Assembly (NCBI GenBank): GCA_963724945.1
Contig: CAVRWL010000003.1
Span: 1,860,001 to 1,924,000 of the forward strand
Direction: 5' to 3'
Length of the DNA stretch: 64,000 nt
DNA from: Hyphomicrobium_A sp963724945
GTDB lineage: Bacteria > Pseudomonadota > Alphaproteobacteria > Rhizobiales > Hyphomicrobiaceae
Shown here: positions 8,906-18,430 of the stretch, one piece after another
Position numbering within the stretch: the first letter of the stretch is position 1
Layout: each line of letters starts with the position of its first letter
Translations under genes and position numbers: made by a program
Notes under the pieces: generated by a model
The model's database searches: none
What the model was told of the DNA's origin: nothing
The model's input: the letters and a program-made list of their open reading frames with translations, nothing else

Positions 8906-10712
8906 CTACGACAAGGCCTTAACGTAACTTCCAGGCGCATCCTCGATGACGCCCAGCTTGGCGCCGGGCGCGCGAGGCGCAGTCCAGTCGCCTGAATGCT
9001 TGGCGAGCCACTGCGCCCAACACTGCCACCACGAGCCTGGATGCTCCTCAGCAGAGTTCAGCCATTGCTCGAGCGACGTCGCCTGCTTGGCGTTGGTCCA
9101 GTACTGGTACTTGACCTTGTCGGGCGGGTTGACGACGCCGGCGATGTGCCCCGATCCCGACAGCACGAACTCGACCGGGCCGCCGAAGAGCTGCACGCCG
9201 GTGAAGACCGACTTCGCCGGCGCGATGTGGTCTTCCTTCGTTGCGAGCTCGAATACGGGAAGCGTGACGTTGCCCATGTCGAGGTGCGTTCCCGAAAGTA
9301 TCAGCTCGCCCTTGGCGAGACGGTTCTCCCCGTAGAATTCCCGCAAATAGAAGTTGTGGTTGGCGGCCGCCATCCGCGTCGAATCCTGGTTCCAGTACAG
9401 CAGGTCGAACGGGAACGGCTTCTTGCCGAGCAGGTAGTTGTTGACGACGTAGGGCCAGATGAGATCGCGCGGGCGCATCATGTTGAAGACGTTCGCCATG
9501 CGTGAGCCGTCGAGGTACCCCCGCTCCGCCATCATCTCCTCGAGCGAGGCCAGCTTCGCCTCATCGGTGAAGAGGAGGAGGTCTCCGGCATTCGTGAAAT
9601 CGATCTGCGTCGTCAGGAATGTCGCAGAGCAGAACGGCGCCTCCCCGCGCGCAGCGAGGTAGGCGAGCGTCGTTGCGAGCAGCGTGCCGCCGACGCAGTA
9701 GCCGGCGACGTTCAACTCCTCCACACCCGTCTCGCGGCGCACCGCATCGGCCGCGGTCAAGATGCCCTCCTGCATGTAGTCCTCGAAGGACTTGTGCGAG
9801 AGGTGCTCGTCCGGGTTGACCCAGGAGATGATGAAGACAGTGAAGCCCTGATCGACCAGAAACTTAATGAGGCTCTTCGTGGGCGTGAGGTCGAGGATGT
9901 AATACTTGTTGATCCAGGGCGGCACGATCAGCAGCGGTCGCTCGCGCACCTTGTCGGTCGCGGGCGCGTACTGGATCAGCTGGAAGATGTCGTTCTGATA
10001 GACGACCTTGCCGGGCGTGGTGGCGAGGTTGCGCGCCGACCTCGAAGGCTGCGGTGTCCGTCTGGCGTACTTTAAGAAGATCGCCGGACCGCTCCATGTC
10101 CTCGACAAGGTGCGTCATGCCTTGCACGAGGTTCTGGGCATTCGTGGCAACGGTCTCACGCACCACCTCGGGATTGGTCAACGGGAAGTTGGACGGCGAC
10201 ATCGCGCTCGCGATCTGGCGGAAGTGCCAGTTCGCCTTCTGGCGCGTCGTCTCATCAAGGCCTTGCGTATGTTGAAGCATGTCGTCGGCCCACTGCGTCG
10301 TCAGCAGGTAGGCCTGCTTCCAGAAGTCGAAATACGGGGTCTGCGACCACTCCAGATCCTTGAAGCGGTTGTCGGACGGGTCGGGCGTGATCAGTGGCTC
10401 CACATCCTCACCCAGAACGCGCCGCATCGAATGGCTCCAAAGCTCGATATATGAGCGGACGAGCGAGCCCTGGGCCTCCGCCAGTTTGGCAGGATTGGTC
10501 ATCCAGATCGCAACGATATCAGCAGCTGTCCCCGCGGCCTCGACAATCTCGCTCGCCGCGGAATAAGGGCTGAGCCTGCCGTCGGAGCGCGCGACGAGGC
10601 TCGACATCGCGCGCGCCCCGAGCTCGAAGAGCTTCAGCACATTGCGCGTGAGCTCGTCGAGGCTCTCCACGCGGAACGGGGGCACGTTCTTCATTGTGGT
10701 GATGTCAAGCAT
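8906..10712 (-). CDS. phaC: Class I-type poly(3-hydroxyalkanoate) synthase, frameshifted
   Basis: PhaC polymerises hydroxyacyl-CoA into storage polyester on the granule surface. The N-terminal half (from the ATG at 10712; an in-frame ATG at 10766 is possible) runs to about 10035. The C-terminal catalytic half continues in another frame to 8906. Joined, they make about 600 residues, the class I length. The catalytic half has the lipase-like box GYCVGGT with the nucleophile Cys, an Asp in KEDHIAPA and the His in GSGHIAG. The frame changes in the GCGCGCC run at 10031-10037, where EVG should continue as RNLATTPGK, consistent with one extra base. It is the last gene of an acs-phaC tandem. phaA and phaB are not in the window. 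Confidence 0.9.
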
Positions 10713-10783
10713 GGCTGGAGAAGGCGCTCTTTCGGCACGTTTTCTTGTGTGGCGGGGCGCGGGCACAGGTGGCGGCCCCCGCC

Positions 10784-12745
10784 CTATTCGGCGTGGTTCT
10801 GTCGGTTGTTGACGAGATCGCCGACGACGGCTGGATCGGCCAGGGTCGAGGTGTCGCCAAGATTGGAAAAGTCGTCCTCGGCGATCTTGCGCAGAATCCG
10901 GCGCATGATCTTGCCCGATCGGGTCTTCGGCAGACCGGGGGCGAACTGTATGAGGTCGGGCGATGCGATCGGCCCGATCTCTTTGCGCACATGCGCCACC
11001 AGCTCGCGTTTCAGCTCATCGCTAGGCTCCTCTCCGGCATTGAGCGTAATGTAGCAGTAGATGCCCTGCCCTTTGAGGTCGTGGGGATAGCCGACGACAG
11101 CGGCCTCGGTCACCTTGGGATGAGCCACGAGCGCGTTCTCGATCTCGGCCGTTCCCAGGCGGTGGCCGGAAACGTTGATGACGTCGTCGATACGGCCGGT
11201 GATCCAGTAGTAGCCGTCCTCATCGCGTCGGCAGCCGTCGCCGGTGAAGTACATGTCCGGATAGGTGGAGAAATAGGTTAGCTCGAAACGCGCGTGATCG
11301 CCGTATACCGTGCGCGCTTGTCCCGGCCAGCTGTCGAGCATGACGAGGGCGCCGTGGTTTGCTCCTTTCAAGAGGCCCCCTTTCTCGTCAACGAGCGCGG
11401 GCTGGACACCGAAAAACGGTAGCGTCGCGGAGCCGGGTTTCAGCGGCGTGGCCCCCGGCAGCGGAGCGATCAGGATGCCGCCGGTCTCCGTTTGCCACCA
11501 CGTGTCGACGATGGGGCAGCACCGGTCGCCGACCACATTATGGTACCAGGTCCAGGCCTCGGGATTGATCGGCTCGCCGACGCTGCCGAGAAGGCGCAAC
11601 GAGGCGCGGCTCGTCTGCTTCACGAAGTCGTCGCCCGCACCCATGAGCGCGCGGATCGCCGTCGGTGCCGTGTAGAGGACGTTGACGTTCCATTTGTCGA
11701 CGATGTTCCAGAAGCGCGATGGGCTCGGATAGCTCGGAACGCCTTCGAACATCAGCGTTGTGGCGCCGTTGGCAAGCGGACCGTAGACAATATAGCTGTG
11801 GCCAGTGACCCAACCCACGTCCGCCGTGCACCAGTAGACGTCGCCGTCATGGTAATCGAACACGTACTGGTGCGTGATCGATGCGTAGACGAGATAGCCG
11901 CCCGTCGTATGCACGACGCCCTTGGGGCTTCCCGTCGAGCCGGAGGTATAGAGGATGAACAGGGGATCCTCCGCGCTCATTTCGACGGGCAGGCAATCGG
12001 AGCCGACCTTGGCCGTCTCCTCGTGCAGCCACAGATCGCGGCCGGGCGTCCACGGAACCGACTTGCCCGAGCGACGCACGACCAGCACTTTCTCGCCGCC
12101 CTTGGCGCACCGCTTCAAGGCCTCGTCGGTGTTCCTCTTGAGCGGCACGGTCTTGCCGCCGCGCGCGCCCTCGTCCGCCGTGATGATGAAATTGCTGGCG
12201 GCGCCCTCGATGCGGCTGGCAAGGCTTTCGGGCGAAAAGCCGCCGAAGACGATCGAGTGGATTGCGCCGATGCGCGCGCAGGCGAGCATGGCGTAGGCCG
12301 CCTCGGGGATCATCGGCAGGTAGATGGTGACCCGGTCGCCCTTGCGGACGCCGTGCGCCTTCAGCACGTTGGCGAATTTGCACACGTGCTCGTAGAGCTG
12401 CCGGTACGTGATCTGCTCGTCCTTGCTTGGGTCGTCGCCCTCCCAAATGATCGCCACCCGGTCGCCATGCGTCTTAAGGTGCCGGTCGATGCAGTTCGCC
12501 GAGGCGTTGAGCGTGCCGTCCTCGAACCACTTGATCGAGACGTTTCCGGGCTTGAAGGACGTGTTCTTGACCTTCGTGTACGGCTTGATCCACTCGAGCC
12601 GCTTGCCGATCTCGCCCCAGAACCCGTCGGGGTCCTCGACCGAGCGCTTGTACATGGCCTGGTATTTCGCGTCATCGAGCCACGCCTCCAGCTTCCAGTT
12701 GGCGGGCACTTCGTAGACGTCGGCGACTTTGGCATCGGTGCTCAT
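10784..12745 (-). CDS. acs: Acetyl-CoA synthetase (AMP-forming)
   Basis: Acs converts acetate, ATP and CoA into acetyl-CoA with release of AMP and PPi. The 653-residue product has all core motifs: YTSGSTGSPKG for ATP binding, the WWQTETGG motif, TGD and GRIDDVINVSGHRL in the hinge region, and PKTRSGKIMRR near the C-terminus with the lysine whose acetylation silences Acs in other bacteria. I chose the ATG at 12745 because MSTDAKVADVYEVP precedes the conserved N-domain; the frame is open to 12796. phaC begins 71 bases downstream. A GCACTGC element at 12788-12794 on the complement resembles the phased repeats upstream of the phasin gene. Confidence 0.97.
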   Translation of the reverse strand: MSTDAKVADVYEVPANWKLEAWLDDAKYQAMYKRSVEDPDGFWGEIGKRLEWIKPYTKVKNTSFKPGNVSIKWFEDGTLNASANCIDRHLKTHGDRVAIIWEGDDPSKDEQITYRQLYEHVCKFANVLKAHGVRKGDRVTIYLPMIPEAAYAMLACARIGAIHSIVFGGFSPESLASRIEGAASNFIITADEGARGGKTVPLKRNTDEALKRCAKGGEKVLVVRRSGKSVPWTPGRDLWLHEETAKVGSDCLPVEMSAEDPLFILYTSGSTGSPKGVVHTTGGYLVYASITHQYVFDYHDGDVYWCTADVGWVTGHSYIVYGPLANGATTLMFEGVPSYPSPSRFWNIVDKWNVNVLYTAPTAIRALMGAGDDFVKQTSRASLRLLGSVGEPINPEAWTWYHNVVGDRCCPIVDTWWQTETGGILIAPLPGATPLKPGSATLPFFGVQPALVDEKGGLLKGANHGALVMLDSWPGQARTVYGDHARFELTYFSTYPDMYFTGDGCRRDEDGYYWITGRIDDVINVSGHRLGTAEIENALVAHPKVTEAAVVGYPHDLKGQGIYCYITLNAGEEPSDELKRELVAHVRKEIGPIASPDLIQFAPGLPKTRSGKIMRRILRKIAEDDFSNLGDTSTLADPAVVGDLVNNRQNHAE

Positions 12746-12851
12746 CTGCGGTCTCTCGTCGCAAAAATTCTCTTGCTGCCTCGCCAGGCAGTGCAATTCG
12801 TCAGGGGCGCGCGGTGACCGGCAGAGCGCCGGCGCAGTTTCGCGTTCTGCG

Positions 12852-14372
<1,521 letters not shown>

Positions 14373-14377
14373 GGATT

Positions 14378-14400
14378 CCTCCTCAGGGCTGCGGAGGAGG
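14378..14400 (-). promoter_or_regulatory. Leader hairpin that can mask the aldehyde dehydrogenase ribosome site
   Basis: In the transcript of the aldehyde dehydrogenase gene, CCTCCTC (14400-14394) can pair perfectly over 7 bases with GAGGAGG (14384-14378), leaving a 9-base loop. The 3' arm is the Shine-Dalgarno sequence itself, six bases before the ATG. This geometry could throttle translation until the hairpin is opened. It is a sequence observation; function is inferred. Confidence 0.45.
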
Positions 14401-14541
14401 CCCTTATGGGCCCGCCATCTCCGCCGTCGTTGTTGGTCTCGGAACGCTGCTCAAGCTCAGCCAAGCTGGCTTGAGCCGGAGTCTGCTCGCGCGGGAGGCA
14501 CGCGTCACTACGCTGGGATCGGCAGCTCGATGCGATCTGTC

Positions 14542-15582
14542 TCAGTTGTGAGACAATAGGAGCGCTTCCGGGCGCTCGGCGGGTCGCGCAATGGGAGGGG
14601 CTGGCAATTCTGGACCGTCGGACAATCCCACCCGCCGCATGCGGCGATAGAGCGTGGCCCGGCCGATGCCGAGTTCGCGGGCGGCGGCCGATACATTGCC
14701 TTCGGTTCGCGCGAGCGCGCGCTGCAACTCGGCCCGCTCGGCCGCTCGCAAGTCTGAAGCCTGCCGTCCATTGGCCAGCACGTCGGCGACGGGCCTTGCC
14801 AGGAAATTTTCCGTCAGGTCCAAGGTTTGGCGCGCCGCGCGCGTTGCCCCGACAACGAGGTCGTAGCAGTCGACGGCGAGCAGCGCACATCCGCGGTGGC
14901 CGTGCTCCGGAGTCATGATGATGCGGCAATCGGGAAACGCAGCGCGAAAGGCTTCGCTTTCAATGCGGCTTGCCGTGTCGGCAAGAACGGCGGCGATGAG
15001 AGGGGCCAGGTCCTTCATGAGGTCGCCGCGGCAGGACGAGACGTCCAGCACTCCCGCCAAACGAGCCTGATCGTCGAAGATCGGGGTCCCAACGCAGCTC
15101 ATGTCCGTGTTGCGGCTGCGGAAGTGCTCCTCGCCGAGAATGGCGACGGGGCGGTGCTCGGCGAGGCAGGTGCCGATGCCGTTCGTTCCCTCCTTCGCCT
15201 CGCTCCAGATCGCGCCGGTCCAAAGCCCCCACTTCGAGAAGATTTCGTCATCGGCGGGATTGCCGCGCCGATCGACGATCACCCCGTTGGAATCGGTGAG
15301 CAGCACGCAGCAGCCTGCCCGTCCTACGGCGTTGAGAACGCGGTCGATGATCGGACCGGCGATCGCCGCCAAGGCGCCCAGACGCTCGCGCGCCTCGCGC
15401 AACGCCGCCTCCTCCACCCTGTCAGGTGGCGATCGCGTTTCGGGATCCAGATGATGATAGACGAGCGAGCGCCGCCATGAGGCCGCGAGCGCCGACTGCG
15501 CAGCCGACGACAACGATTCCGTGGCAGCGCGGACATGGTCCGCGTGGCCAAGGCTAAGCCCATTCCTCCCGGGCTTATTCAT
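14542..15582 (-). CDS. GAF-Fis regulator (AcoR-like, without AAA+ domain)
   Basis: The 346-residue product resembles the sensor and DNA-binding parts of AcoR, the activator of acetoin and aldehyde catabolic genes. The N-terminal region has SWRRSLVYHHLDPETR and a GAF domain with NGIGTCLAE and HFRSRNTDMSCVGTPIFD. The C-terminus is a Fis-type helix-turn-helix with LARTEGNVSAAARELGIGRATLYRRMR. The central AAA+ sigma-54 interaction module, including the GAFTGA loop, is absent, so it should not open sigma-54 promoters by itself. The start is ATG 15582; the frame is open upstream to 15672. It precedes the aldehyde dehydrogenase on the same strand and is divergent from ppa, suggesting local control of the module. 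Confidence 0.85.
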   Translation of the reverse strand: MNKPGRNGLSLGHADHVRAATESLSSAAQSALAASWRRSLVYHHLDPETRSPPDRVEEAALREARERLGALAAIAGPIIDRVLNAVGRAGCCVLLTDSNGVIVDRRGNPADDEIFSKWGLWTGAIWSEAKEGTNGIGTCLAEHRPVAILGEEHFRSRNTDMSCVGTPIFDDQARLAGVLDVSSCRGDLMKDLAPLIAAVLADTASRIESEAFRAAFPDCRIIMTPEHGHRGCALLAVDCYDLVVGATRAARQTLDLTENFLARPVADVLANGRQASDLRAAERAELQRALARTEGNVSAAARELGIGRATLYRRMRRVGLSDGPELPAPPIARPAERPEALLLSHN

Positions 15583-15898
15583 TGTTATCGCCTCTGCGTG
15601 CTGCAGATGGTGCCCGACTTTGAGTAAATCCCACCAAGTCATCCAACTGCAAGCGGTCTTTGCAGCATTCACGCATCAGATTAACCCGGCCGCCACCGGG
15701 AAGGGGCCGCCCGCGCTCGCTGTGATGAACGAAATTTACCATGGGCCGTCTTTAGCCGCCGGGGCCGCGGCCCTCAATCTCCTGGCCCAGCACCATTAGC
15801 CGGGTTGGTGCCCGGCGCTGCGGCCTTTATCATTTCGTTTGCAGTGCGCCCATCGAGGTTAGGGTGGCGTTGCGCGGACATGCAGGAGCGAGGCCCAC
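15583..15898. other. Divergent control region between regulator and ppa
   Basis: No gene is seen in these 316 bases. A short inverted repeat GCACCA/TGGTGC occurs at about 15791-15812. Both divergent promoters should lie here, but no clear -35/-10 pairs stand out. Confidence 0.35.
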
Positions 15899-16453
15899 AT
15901 GCGCCTAGACGCGATCGCGATCGGAAAGGACCCGCCCCACGACATCAACGTGATCGTCGAGGTTCCTGTCGGCGGGGAGCCGATCAAATACGAGATGGAC
16001 AAGGCGGCAGGAACGCTGGTGGTCGACCGCTTCCTCTATACGCCGATGCGGTATCCGGGAAATTACGGCTTCGTGCCCCACACTCTATCCGCCGATGGGG
16101 ATCCGATCGACGTCCTCGTCTGCAATACGCGGGCGATCGTGCCCGGCGCGGTGATCAACTGCCGCCCTGTAGGCGTGCTCATGATGAACGACGAGGGCGG
16201 CGGAGATGAGAAGATCATTGCCGTGCCGAGCAGCAAGCTGACACGGCGTTACGACAAGGTCGCCAACTACTCCGACCTGCCGGACATTTCACTCGAGCAG
16301 ATCGAGCACTTCTTCGCGCACTACAAGGATCTCGAGCCCAACAAGTGGGTGAAGATCGATCACTGGGGCGATGCCGCCGAGGCCCACAAGCTGATCAGTC
16401 AGGCGATCGCCCGTGCGAATCCTAAAGCAAAGAGCTCAACTGTAAAAAGGTAG
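15899..16453 (+). CDS. ppa: Family I inorganic pyrophosphatase
   Basis: This soluble enzyme hydrolyses PPi to phosphate and drives reactions that release PPi. The 184-residue product has the family I signature DGDPIDVLV at residues 66-74 with its metal-binding aspartates, plus YPGNYGF upstream and YKDLEPNKWVKIDHW downstream. It has the normal bacterial length. In this island it would remove the PPi made by acetyl-CoA synthetase. A strong intrinsic terminator follows directly. Confidence 0.97.
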   Translation: MRLDAIAIGKDPPHDINVIVEVPVGGEPIKYEMDKAAGTLVVDRFLYTPMRYPGNYGFVPHTLSADGDPIDVLVCNTRAIVPGAVINCRPVGVLMMNDEGGGDEKIIAVPSSKLTRRYDKVANYSDLPDISLEQIEHFFAHYKDLEPNKWVKIDHWGDAAEAHKLISQAIARANPKAKSSTVKR

Positions 16454-16482
16454 CGCCCGAGTCACTGGGGCTCGGGCGTTTT
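16454..16482 (+). terminator. Intrinsic terminator of ppa
   Basis: CGCCCGAG at 16454-16461 pairs perfectly with CTCGGGCG at 16471-16478 across a 9-base loop, followed by TTTT. It starts immediately after the ppa stop codon. Confidence 0.85.
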
Positions 16483-16525
16483 AGATTTGCGCCAGACGTC
16501 GTCGCTTCTGTGAGCACGCTTTGTG

Positions 16526-16975
16526 CTACGCGACAGCCGCCTTGAGATCGCCGGCCGTGCTCGACGCAATGGCCGTCAGAGCATCGGCTGCCTCCTTGGC
16601 GAAGTTGAGCGAAAGCTCGAACAACGCTTTACCCTGCTCGCCGACGGTATTCATTTGCGTCTGCAGAAACTTGGCCTGAAGCTGCGCAGCCTCCTGCAAG
16701 GTCTTTGCGCGCGCCAGTTCGCCTGCGGCATCGAGCGCGGCCTCGGTGTTGGCGAGGGCATTCCCGAGAGCCTTTTCACCGACCGTCAAGACTTCCAGTT
16801 GGGCCAATCGGATCGCGTCCTCGATGGCTTTTGAGCCCTTCTCGGCCCCAATAGCCCATCTGGTATAGACTTCGCGCGCCTTGCCCACGCTCTCCTGAGC
16901 GAAGGCACGCACCTCGGCTGGCACCTCGGTCTTGGCGGCCGCCGCCAACACCTGCCGGGCGAATTGCTCGTGCAT
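16526..16975 (-). CDS. Phasin family protein
   Basis: Phasins coat polyhydroxyalkanoate granules. The 149-residue product is Ala-rich, helical throughout, and has the phasin pattern with VRAFAQESVGKAREVYTRW, a conserved Lys-rich turn and the C-terminal FELSLNFAKEAADAL. The frame is open to 17071, but the ATG at 16975 has an AGGAGGT five bases upstream, so I chose it. Upstream lie three 22-bp phased repeats that are likely operator sites. It is convergent with ppa and divergent from the response regulator. Confidence 0.88.
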   Translation of the reverse strand: MHEQFARQVLAAAAKTEVPAEVRAFAQESVGKAREVYTRWAIGAEKGSKAIEDAIRLAQLEVLTVGEKALGNALANTEAALDAAGELARAKTLQEAAQLQAKFLQTQMNTVGEQGKALFELSLNFAKEAADALTAIASSTAGDLKAAVA

Positions 16976-17058
16976 GATAACCTCCTGTTTTTGCATGCTA
17001 TCGCGCCCTTTCGGTACGCAACGCGGACTGACAGCATTGATCATGCGCAAGCTTATTG

Positions 17059-17114
17059 TGCACTGCAACAAACATCATGTCGCACTGCACCAAAGTTCAT
17101 ATTGCGCTGCAACA
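17059..17114. promoter_or_regulatory. Three phased direct repeats, candidate PhaR-type operator
   Basis: The 12-mers TGCACTGCAACA (17059), CGCACTGCACCA (17081) and TGCGCTGCAACA (17103) recur at exactly 22-base intervals, two helical turns, in the divergent region between the phasin and the response regulator. TGC-rich sites next to phasin genes are recognised by the PhaR repressor in other alphaproteobacteria, so PhaR is a plausible but unproven binder. A partial FNR-like site TTGATCATGCGCAA lies beside it at 17037-17050. Confidence 0.55.
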
Positions 17115-17181
17115 TAGCGGCGCCTATAGAGGGCGGCATGACGTGACCGCGGCGCTTTTCAAGGCCGGCCAGGGGCTACAA

Positions 17182-17886
17182 ATGCTGAAGAGATTCCTAA
17201 TTGTTGAGGACCATCCCATTTACGCGGAGGCTTTGCAGCTGATCATCTATGGCGGCATGGCCGACGTTCGCGTCACCTGTGCCGGCACGCTGCGGGAAGC
17301 CAAGGACGCCATTCGGCAGGAAAAGAAGCTCGACCTTGTCCTCCTCGACCTTTGTCTGCCCGACACCCATGGCTTCGAGGGGCTGATCGAGTTGCGCAGG
17401 TTGGCTCCCAGACTTCGCATCGTAATCGTCTCGGCGTTCGCCGATCAGAGCGTCGTCCACAAATCCCTCGTTTGCGGGGCTTCGGGCTTCATATCGAAAA
17501 CGGCGGACAAGGACACTCTGCTGCAAGCCCTTGCCGACATTCTCGCCGGACACGTCACGCCGCCCGGCGAAACGCCGCAGCCGGACGCGATCACCAAGAC
17601 CGAGCTGCCGGCACTCCCATCGAGGCTCAGATCGTTGACGCACCAGCAGCTGCGCGTGCTCCAGATGTTATGCCAGGGCATGCTCAACAAGCAGATCGCC
17701 TATGAGCTCGACGTCGGCGAGACCACCGTAAAGGCGCATATCACCGAGATCTTTCGCAAACTGAGCGTCTGCTGCCGCACCCAGGCGGTGGCCGAGGTCT
17801 CTAAGCTCAACCTTGATGCCATGCTGGCCCTCTACGCGGGTGACGACGGCACGGGCCTGTTGCACTGCTCCCGACCGACCAATTGA
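17182..17886 (+). CDS. LuxR/NarL-family response regulator
   Basis: The 234-residue product has a receiver domain with acidic residues E9/D10, the phospho-acceptor Asp56 in LVLLDLCLP and Lys106 in GFISK. A LuxR-type helix-turn-helix follows in the C-terminal third, with LTHQQLRVLQML, MLNKQIAYELDVGETTVKAHITEIFRKL. The layout is that of AgmR/NarL-type regulators, some of which control alcohol and glycerol oxidation. I took the ATG at 17182 because the receiver starts there; the open frame begins at 17056. No sensor kinase is nearby, so its partner must lie elsewhere. Confidence 0.9.
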   Translation: MLKRFLIVEDHPIYAEALQLIIYGGMADVRVTCAGTLREAKDAIRQEKKLDLVLLDLCLPDTHGFEGLIELRRLAPRLRIVIVSAFADQSVVHKSLVCGASGFISKTADKDTLLQALADILAGHVTPPGETPQPDAITKTELPALPSRLRSLTHQQLRVLQMLCQGMLNKQIAYELDVGETTVKAHITEIFRKLSVCCRTQAVAEVSKLNLDAMLALYAGDDGTGLLHCSRPTN

Positions 17887-17908
17887 CCCCTCACGAGCAG
17901 AGATGTGC

Positions 17909-18022
17909 ATGAATGATTATTCGAACGGCGAGGACGACAGAGCAATCCATCGACTGACCCTGACGCTGGCGATCGTGTTTGCCATGCTCATTTCGGCGGC
18001 CGCCGTTTTCGCCAATCTTTAA
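17909..18022 (+). CDS. Small single-pass membrane protein (37 aa)
   Basis: A short frame behind the response regulator encodes a charged N-terminal half and one hydrophobic helix (LTLTLAIVFAMLISAAAVFA), ending at a TAA within a tandem repeat. The alternative ATG at 17903 adds two residues. Its position 23 bases after the regulator suggests co-transcription. No family is recognised; it is too short to be sure it is expressed. Confidence 0.45.
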   Translation: MNDYSNGEDDRAIHRLTLTLAIVFAMLISAAAVFANL

Positions 18023-18043
18023 CGCCGGCCTTTAACGCCGGCC
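18018..18043 (+). repeat. 13-bp tandem duplication
   Basis: TTTAACGCCGGCC occurs twice head to tail at 18018-18030 and 18031-18043. The two GCCGGC blocks can also pair as a 6-bp hairpin with a 7-base loop, between convergent genes, and might weakly terminate transcription, although no T-run follows. Confidence 0.7.
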
Positions 18044-18063
18044 GGGTTGCCAGTCTTGAGCCA

Positions 18064-18429
18064 TCAGCGCGACGGTTGCGCTGCCGCGATCAGGCGGCCA
18101 AGCTCCTGAGCCTGCAGGGCATAGGACTCCGATTGGCGCACCGCGTGCTGCTGGTATACGGCAATCCACTCGTTGAGATCGCGAGCCTTCGCAAGCTCGT
18201 CGGCCAGGGCGAGGCCGGCCTCCGAGTTCTTTTCCGCGAACTGGACCAATCGGCGTTGAATCTCGCTGGCGGCCGAAGTTAAGGAGCCGCCCGATGTGGA
18301 GGCGACACTTTGCGCCTGGCGCGCCGCAGTCATGAACTGCTCGTAGGCACTGCGCGCCTGGCGCACGTTCTGCTGGGCGAGATCGCGGAAGGCAGCCGGG
18401 ATCGCCCAGTTCTTTTCGATGTTGTCCAT
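18064..18429 (-). CDS. Second phasin family protein
   Basis: The 121-residue product is a second granule-coating protein candidate: helical, Gln/Ala-rich, with AIPAAFRDLAQQNVRQARSAYEQFM and a C-terminal LQAQELGRLIAAAQ. The ATG at 18429 has GAGGTG upstream and lies one codon after the adk stop, so the pair is tightly coupled. The frame is open further upstream, inside adk, but that part is not phasin-like. It differs in sequence from the phasin at 16.5 kb, so they are not a recent duplication. Confidence 0.8.
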   Translation of the reverse strand: MDNIEKNWAIPAAFRDLAQQNVRQARSAYEQFMTAARQAQSVASTSGGSLTSAASEIQRRLVQFAEKNSEAGLALADELAKARDLNEWIAVYQQHAVRQSESYALQAQELGRLIAAAQPSR

Positions 18430-18430
18430 T

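Noticed and set aside
11492..12817. 441-codon plus-strand frame opposite acs
   Set aside because: Shadow of acetyl-CoA synthetase; no ribosome site and an Arg/Ala/Asp/Val-biased composition.
14373..14541. Sigma-54 promoter for the aldehyde dehydrogenase
   Set aside because: I searched the complement for a GG-N10-GC -24/-12 pattern with good flanks and found none convincing. The local regulator also lacks the AAA+ domain.
17037..17050. FNR/FixK box TTGATCATGCGCAA upstream of the phasin
   Set aside because: The left half fits but the right half matches only partly (CGCAA for ATCAA). Kept only as a remark.
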